From: Hirsutella rhossiliensis
Lineage: Eukaryota > Ascomycota > Sordariomycetes > Hypocreales > Ophiocordycipitaceae
Direction: 5' to 3'
DNA: 64,000 nucleotides
Assembly: GCF_020360975.1 (NCBI RefSeq)
Contig: NW_025408678.1
Coordinates: forward strand, 1,860,001-1,924,000
Shown here: positions 57,169 through 64,000 of the stretch, in pieces
Layout of the letters: every line of letters starts with the position of its first letter
Numbering within the stretch: position 1 is the first letter of the stretch
Position numbers and translations under genes: made by a program
Notes under the pieces: model-generated
What the model saw: the letters and a program-made list of their open reading frames with translations, nothing else
What the model was told of the DNA's origin: nothing
Database searches by the model: none

Positions 57169-58968
57169 AATTCTTAAGGTAAAAGAATTAACTAATATTA
57201 CTATTAGTTTCTTATAATATTTAAGCGGAAGTTATATTTAAAAAAATATAATAAAGTTATATAGATTTCTAAGGTTAGTATAAGGGAAAACTTATACCTT
57301 ATTTAAAACGTAACTTAGTATAACTAATACTAAGGGCGCGAGGTAGCTAAGCTAAGAGTAAAATATTATTAAAACTAAGGGCGCTAGGTAGCTAAACTAA
57401 GGAAATAAAATAAAGTAAGGCTAAGGGCGTAATATAGCTAAGCTAGGGTAAAACTAAATAAGACTAAGGGCGCTCTATAGCTAAGCTAGTAAAAATAAAT
57501 AAGACTAAAGGTATAATAAAGCTAAACTAGTAACCGACCGTTTTATATTATAGGGGTAAAAGTAAGGTAAGGAATCTCTTCCTTAGCTTCCTTTTTTATT
57601 AGTTCTTTAAGGCCTACTAGCTTATTATCTAGGGTATCCTATATATTAAAGGCTCTATAAATAGGTATACTATAGGTATTATTTAAAGCTAGTTTTACTA
57701 AGAGTATTATAGCTAGTTTATTATAAGAGGCTAGAATTTAATTATAGATTACTACTATTAATATCTATATTATTAGGCCTAGGTTCTAGAACCTACCTAG
57801 GTATATATTAATAAACTTTTAGTTTAGTAAGTTAAATTAAGCTATTATATTAACTATATAAGGGCGGGTAGCTACTAGTATATATAGGGGGCTAATATAA
57901 GCGACTTTTTTATATACTATAGTAAGTTTAAGCGAGTTATTTAAGAAGTAAGCAGCGAACGTAAACTAATATATAAAGCTAGTAAGTAATCTAGTAAAGG
58001 TAATATATTAGTTAAGTAAGAGGTTAATATTAGCTTCCTTATAAATAGCAGCGAATAAATTTACTTAAATTATAGCTATATTTAAGGCTTTATAAACTAG
58101 CGCTTTTAACTTATAGTAAATAATACTTATAAAGCTATTTAGATCGCTTAGGTTATTATAGTATACTATGAAAAGTATAATAAGGAATAGTTTAGGTTTT
58201 TTATAGCTTAGAACCTAAAAGGGGTTAAGCTTTAGTTAGATAGGCTTTAAGGCTTACTCCTTAGCGAATAAGTTAGCTTATTTAAATAAAGTAAAAGGTA
58301 AGGCTATAGTAGCGGTAAGTAAGCGATTAGTAAATAGGTTCTTTAATAGCTTATTAAAGGTAAGGTTAATTATACTAGATCCTCTAGCCTTAGCTAAGGT
58401 ATACTTAAAGCTTTCTTTAAACTTATAGGTTCTTAATATATTAAGAGCCTTATACTCTTTTATAGTAGTATCCTTAAAAATCTTTAAATAAGTAAAGAAG
58501 TATTTTATATTAATAATAATAGTAATAGTCTTAAGTATCTTAGCGTTAGTAAAAGCAACCTATTTAAATAAGAGCTTATTAATAACGTTAGCTAAGATAG
58601 TAGCGATCTATATAGTTTTAAGAGCGCTAGCTATTATCTTAGTCTTATTAAGGAAAATAGCCCTATCTAAGTTATATAGCGATAAAGGGAGAAGCTTATC
58701 CTTATTAAATAATAAAGTAAACTACCTATAAGTACTATAAGGGGTACTAAGGGTTTTCCTTATAATATCTAAAACTAAGGGTAGTAAGTTACTAAATAAA
58801 TTACTAAAGCTTAATAGCGATAAAGTATAGTTATTAAAGTAAATATATAAAGGAGTACTAAGATTAAAGTAAAAAAAAGCGCTAACTTACTATAGTTAGA
58901 TAGTTAATACTATATTCTTACTAGTTTAAGTAGTTATAAGAGTTATAGTAATACTATAATAAGTAGTA
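57169..58968 (-). pseudogene. chromovirus A2 internal fragment
   Basis: Corresponds to A1 from 22973 to about 24.8 kb, that is the 3' end of the element with the additional ORF, but much more heavily mutated. It is cut at 58968 by the insertion of copy A3. Confidence 0.75.
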
Positions 58969-59673
58969 TATTATAAGACACCTTATAGTTAATAATCTAG
59001 GTACTTATAATAATATCTACTTCCTTTAAGGAAGTTACCCTTAACTCTTTAAGGCTCCTTATAAAAGAAGGAACTTAGAAGCTACTAAGTAAGTACTAAA
59101 AATTACCTAGAAATCCTAGAAACGATAACTAAGCGGATTATATAGATATTCTATAAGGATTTCCCTTAAAGATATATTATATAGGGAATATACTATAGTT
59201 TCCTAAGTAATAATAGCTCCTTAAGGATTATACTAATAGTTCCTTAAGAAGTTATAATAAGAATATAGTAGGGAAATTATAAAGAAATACCTATACCTAC
59301 CTAAGGAAAATACTAAGAAATACTACTAATAAACTATACTACTATTATATAATTATAAGGTTAAGATATTACTTAGTTAAAGTCCTAAGTAAGGTCTTAT
59401 ACTTACTATAATATATATAAAAGATAGAGAACCTATTAGATCTTAAGTAGGTAAAGAAGAATATAAATAGTTATTATTACTTTTACTTTAACTTATAAGA
59501 CTAATACCTAGTCTATATTTAATATATATAATAATATATAGTAGCTAGTCTATATAATATATTTAATTATATATAATAGCTAGTTTATTTAGTTACTTAT
59601 TAGACCTATACTAGATCTAAGTAAATAGCTAGGTTAAAGTACCGGCCCTATACTAAGGGACTAGTATATAATA
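58969..59673 (+). repeat. A3 5' LTR
   Basis: Reverse complement of the A1 LTR with many C-to-T and G-to-A changes. Starts TATTATAAGACA and ends TATATAATA. Confidence 0.88.
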
Positions 59674-62600
59674 AATAGTAGTAATTCCTATTCCCTTAAC
59701 TATTTATTCTCTTAAGGTCTATATCTAGTAGAATAAAAGATAAAAAATAAGGAAAGGGATAAGTTAACCTTAACTTATAAACCTTAATATCTTCTTAAAA
59801 AGAAAGCTCTTATTTACGTACTAATAAATACTAGCTTCTTAATTTCTTTTTATAGAAGAAATACTTAGGGAACTCTAGATAAAGGTAGAACTTCGACGTA
59901 TTAAAGCTTAAGTAATATAGAGCTTTTATTAGTAGTTAGAAAGATACTTATTTCTAGGATATTTCCTATTAAGTTCCTATAAAAATAAAAGATAGCTAAA
60001 TCGCTTACCTTAGCGGTAAGAAAACGCTTAAAGGAATTAAGAGTAAAACTTTTATAATATAACTTACTAGCTTACTTAGTTAATCGTTAAGGCCTATAAG
60101 AATAAATTAATAACCTAGAATACGTTCTTATAATAAGGTAATGTTAGCTATAAGTAATAAAGCCTTATAGAAATCGGTATAGTATAGCTTCCCTTACCCT
60201 ACCTTAACTACCTTTATTAAAAGGATAAAGCCTTAAAAGTTCGCTAAACTATAATAACTAAAATAAAGAAGAACCTTTAAATAATACTACCCTTAGTAGT
60301 ATATTTACGATAATAACCTTAGTAAACTAGCTAATAAGCTTAATTATAAAAGAAGCTCTTATAAGACTATTAGTAAAAGCTATAGTAAGAGAAACTAAGG
60401 ATAATATTATTATAAACCCTTTTTAAGCACCCTTAGTATATATTAAACTAAAAGATATAAGGAAGTTTAACCTTACTAGCCCCTTTAATATAACGTTTAA
60501 TATCCTTAAAGAAACTAAGAAAATAATTATATATAAAAGCATCGATTAATTTATCGATTCCTTAAAGTAGGTAGCTATTCGTAGACCGGAATATACTAAT
60601 AAACTAGTAATATTAATCCCTAGCTTACTTTATAAAACCGCTATTAAATAGTATTTTAGTAATCTTAGTAAATCTAACTAAGCTATACTTTATACCCTAG
60701 ACTAAGGATATACTACTTAGTATACTAAACTATAAAAATACTTTACTATCTAGCTAAAAGTAACTTTAAGATCTTTATAAATAAAACGATTTACTACTTT
60801 AAATATTATAAATAAAGCTAACTTTTATAAATAGATCTTAAGGCTTTATTAAAAAGTAAAAGTAGCGCTATACTTAAAAGAGTACCTTACTATATTAGTC
60901 TATTAATAACTAAATATATTACTATAAGAATTATTCTGCTAACCTATTAGTCTAGAATTATTTAATACTTAGATTAATAACTATAAGTAACTTATTTTAT
61001 AGTTAAAAACTAAGCTAATAGTTAGGTTATATAGGAAGATAAGTAATATAGTAAAAAGATATATAAGATAGATTATATAAAACTAAGAATTAGACTATAG
61101 TAAACTTTACTATATTTATAGCTAAACTAATTAATTAGAAACCCTAGGAATAAAGATAATTTTAATAAAAAGGAAATATAATAACTATATTAAGATAAAA
61201 TAATCTATATTAAGTAGATATAAGCTTAGTACTAAACTAGTTAACTAGTCCTTAAATTAGACTATAGCCTTAGGATTTAAAACTAAAGGAGGGCTCTTAG
61301 AAAAACTTAATTATTATTAACCTTACTTATTAACTTTAAGTAGTACTAAGTAATAACTAAGGTAGGATATACCTCTCCTAGGAAATATAAAACTAGACCT
61401 TATTTACCTAAGATAAAGGGCTAAAAGATAAGGATACTGCTATTAATATAAAAAAAGAAACTAAAGAAATAAAAAATAAGATCCTATTTATTCTTAATAT
61501 AATAAAAGTAGAACCTATAGGACTAAGTAGTTCGCTTAAAATACTAAGGAACTAGCTAACTATAAGAGCAGCGCTATAAACCGAAAGATTAAATTTAATA
61601 AAGCCGTCTTAGTTTATATATACTTAGATATCTATCTTTAAAACTAAAGGCCTAGACTAACTATTAAACGTATATATAGACTTTAGTATAGCCCGCTTTA
61701 TAATTAAGGAAGACTAGCTTAACTACTTTAATAATATAACCCTCGATATAACCTAATAAGTCTTACTATCTAATATAGGGAAAAGCTAAACTAAGGGTTA
61801 AGCGACCTTAATAATTAATATCCTAAGGAAATAAGGAATAGGATTTCCTTAGGATATTAATTATTAAGGTTAAGTAATTTACTATTAGCGCTTAGGTAGT
61901 CTAGATACTATCTATAAGATTATTACTTAGATAAGATTTCTTAGTATTAAACGAAGTTAATATCTTAAACTTTAAAGGAATAATATTTATTAGCTTATAT
62001 AGTAACTTAATAGTTATAGCTTACTTAACTTAATAGGGCTATATAATCTATTATTAGGTTATATACTAAGCTAATATCGACGTCCTTATATATAAGATAG
62101 AACGCTTATTAGTATAGATTAAGGATATACTAAGAGATCGAGACTAAGTATTTTTTCTAAGAGACTTATTATTAGCCTATAACTTAATCTAAGGTATAAC
62201 TTTAGTTATAGTAGTTAATACTATAGCTCGCCGCGTTAAATTTAAGAAAGGATAGTACTTAGAAATACTAATAGACCTTAGCGATAAAATATAGTTTTTA
62301 TAGATTAACCTACCTAAGGAAACCCTAGCTAAGGTAAATCTAATTAAAGAGCTAGCTAGATAAAAGACTATAGAATATAGCGAACTATACTAAAATACTA
62401 ACCTATTAGTAAAAACCTTAGAAGAAAAGAGCCCTAGGTCTATTAAAAGGGAACTCCTTTTATAAATATATAAATAGACTTTAAACTATAAGATTAGGAT
62501 TTTATAAGACTATAGCCTCTTAGAAATAACTACTTTAAAGGATATTAAGATTATAATTAAGACCCTATATTTATAAAAAGAATCTAATATATAGTTACCT

Positions 62601-64000
62601 CCTTCTTAACCCTATAAAAGGACGAAGGTATTATTAAGGTTTACTTAAACTACTCTATATATATTCCGCTAGTAGAAAACTAATACTTATAAAAACTAGC
62701 TTTTAAGGCTTACTTACTTAGCTAGAAGGATAAAGCGTTAATCGATTAAACTTATAAGGACCTATATTAAAAAGGGTATATAAAATAAGCTATAAAGGTA
62801 ACCTTATTTACTTACCTTATATTTATAGTTTAAAGAACGGTATATAGTAATAAAAAGGGCTAAATAGTAATAGACCTACGCGCTCTTAATAGTATAGCTA
62901 TCTTAAACGCTTACTTAATACTACTTTAAAAAGATATAATCTAAAAGCTATAAGGGAAACGCTTTATTTCTACTATAAATACTTAGTCTTTCTTTTATTA
63001 ATTTCTTAACTATAAAAAGTATTAAGAAAGGTTTATAGTAATTAGCTATAAAGGCTTAGAATAATTAATAGTAGCTTTAATAAGATATAAGAACTTACTT
63101 ATATATATTTAATAATTTATAAACTAAATCCTCTAGGAATATATAGAATATTCCTTTAAATATATTAATAATATTATAATCTAGTTAAATATAAAAGATA
63201 ACTATATTTATTACCTTTAAGCTATCTTTTAACTCTTTATAGACTATAACCTAGCCTTAGCTAAATTAAAATTATTTTTAAGCTACCTATTTATAAAACT
63301 ATTAAGATTTTAAGTTAATAGTATTAGCTTAATAAATACTAAAAAATAAGTATAGGTATTATAGGATATAAAGTTTTTAAATACCTTTTAAGTATTAGAA
63401 AAATAGCTTAGCTTAGTTAACTAGCTATAGTACTTAGTAGCTTACTTCTCTTAAAGGGTAAAGGCGCTTTAGGTTTAGAAAACTATAATACTTAAGGAAG
63501 TATAAAATAGTTAAGCGCTACTTAAAGAAACGGTAAGGAATAAATATACCTTTAAGGTAATATACTAACTATCTTTAATAAAGAAATAAGCCTTTTAAGA
63601 TATTATAAATACTTTAATAGAACTAATATAGCTATATTATTTTAACTTATAATAGCTATTATTCTTATAAATTAACGCTAGCTATAAGCTAGGCTTTATA
63701 GTAGTAGCCTTTTACTTAATACTAAAGATAGACTAAAACCTAGGAAGAACCCTACCTTAAATAAGTATTTAGCTAATCCTTTACTTTAGTAAACGCTTAA
63801 CTAGTAAAAAGCCTAGATACTAGCCTACTAAACTTAAAGTCGCTTATCTTTCCTAGGTATATTAAAAGCTTTAGTTATATATTATCTTTACCTTACTATT
63901 AAAGGTTATTATATTAACTAACTATACTACTATAAGTATAATCTTAAAGTAAATATTACTATTTACTATTAGTATAAAGATAAATAATTAGCTTATACTC
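58969..64000 (+). mobile_element. chromovirus A3, 5' part, running off the window
   Basis: A complete 705-bp LTR in the opposite orientation to A1 (58969-59673) is followed by the gag end of the same family on the plus strand, then pol. Gag relics correspond to A1's 30365-30604 near 60480-60640. Heavily RIP-mutated. The 3' part lies beyond 64000. Confidence 0.85.

Overview
The window reads as a filamentous ascomycete (Pezizomycotina) chromosome. Short phased introns carry fungal donors and CTRAC-type branch sites, there is a Zn2Cys6 regulator with a fungal-specific transcription factor domain, and long blocks have been turned AT-rich by what looks like repeat-induced point mutation (RIP): CA and TG dinucleotides are almost gone and TA is everywhere. 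I cannot name the species.

Region 1 (1 to about 15.7 kb) is GC-balanced and gene-bearing: a seven-helix membrane protein (minus), an aldo-keto reductase of the aflatoxin-aldehyde-reductase type (plus), a DMT/EamA-type transporter (plus) and a Zn2Cys6 transcription factor (minus). The factor's first intron, which falls inside the DNA-binding zinc cluster, has been expanded by a 2.6-kb Mutator-like (MULE) DNA transposon with ~97-bp terminal inverted repeats and an 8-bp target duplication. Further right lies a 5'-truncated Tad-like LINE with 14-bp target duplications and a (CTAAA)4 tail.

Region 2 (about 16 to 64 kb) is a nested graveyard of retroelements. From the junctions the layering is: an old chromovirus copy (A2) whose LTR is cut in two by an LTR element B (186-bp LTRs at 18231 and 56681); a LINE lying in the B span; a second copy of the chromovirus (A1, 22263-32066, 710-bp LTRs, minus strand) inserted into that LINE's reverse transcriptase; a young, essentially un-RIPed Ty3/gypsy chromovirus (C, 38255-46072, TSD TAAAG); and a third chromovirus copy (A3, from 58969, plus strand) inserted in A2. 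A further gypsy reverse transcriptase relic lies on the minus strand near 53 kb. A small GC-rich island at 48.9-49.3 kb has Pol III A-box and B-box matches and 79-bp flanking repeats.

The host genes show no sign of being one pathway. The most interesting items are the MULE-split zinc cluster, a five-fold C-x4-C-x2-H-x3-K module between gag and protease in element C, a RIP-like patch of about 75 bp inside the otherwise clean element C, an antisense cysteine/coiled-coil ORF in C, and an additional sense ORF downstream of the chromodomain in family A.
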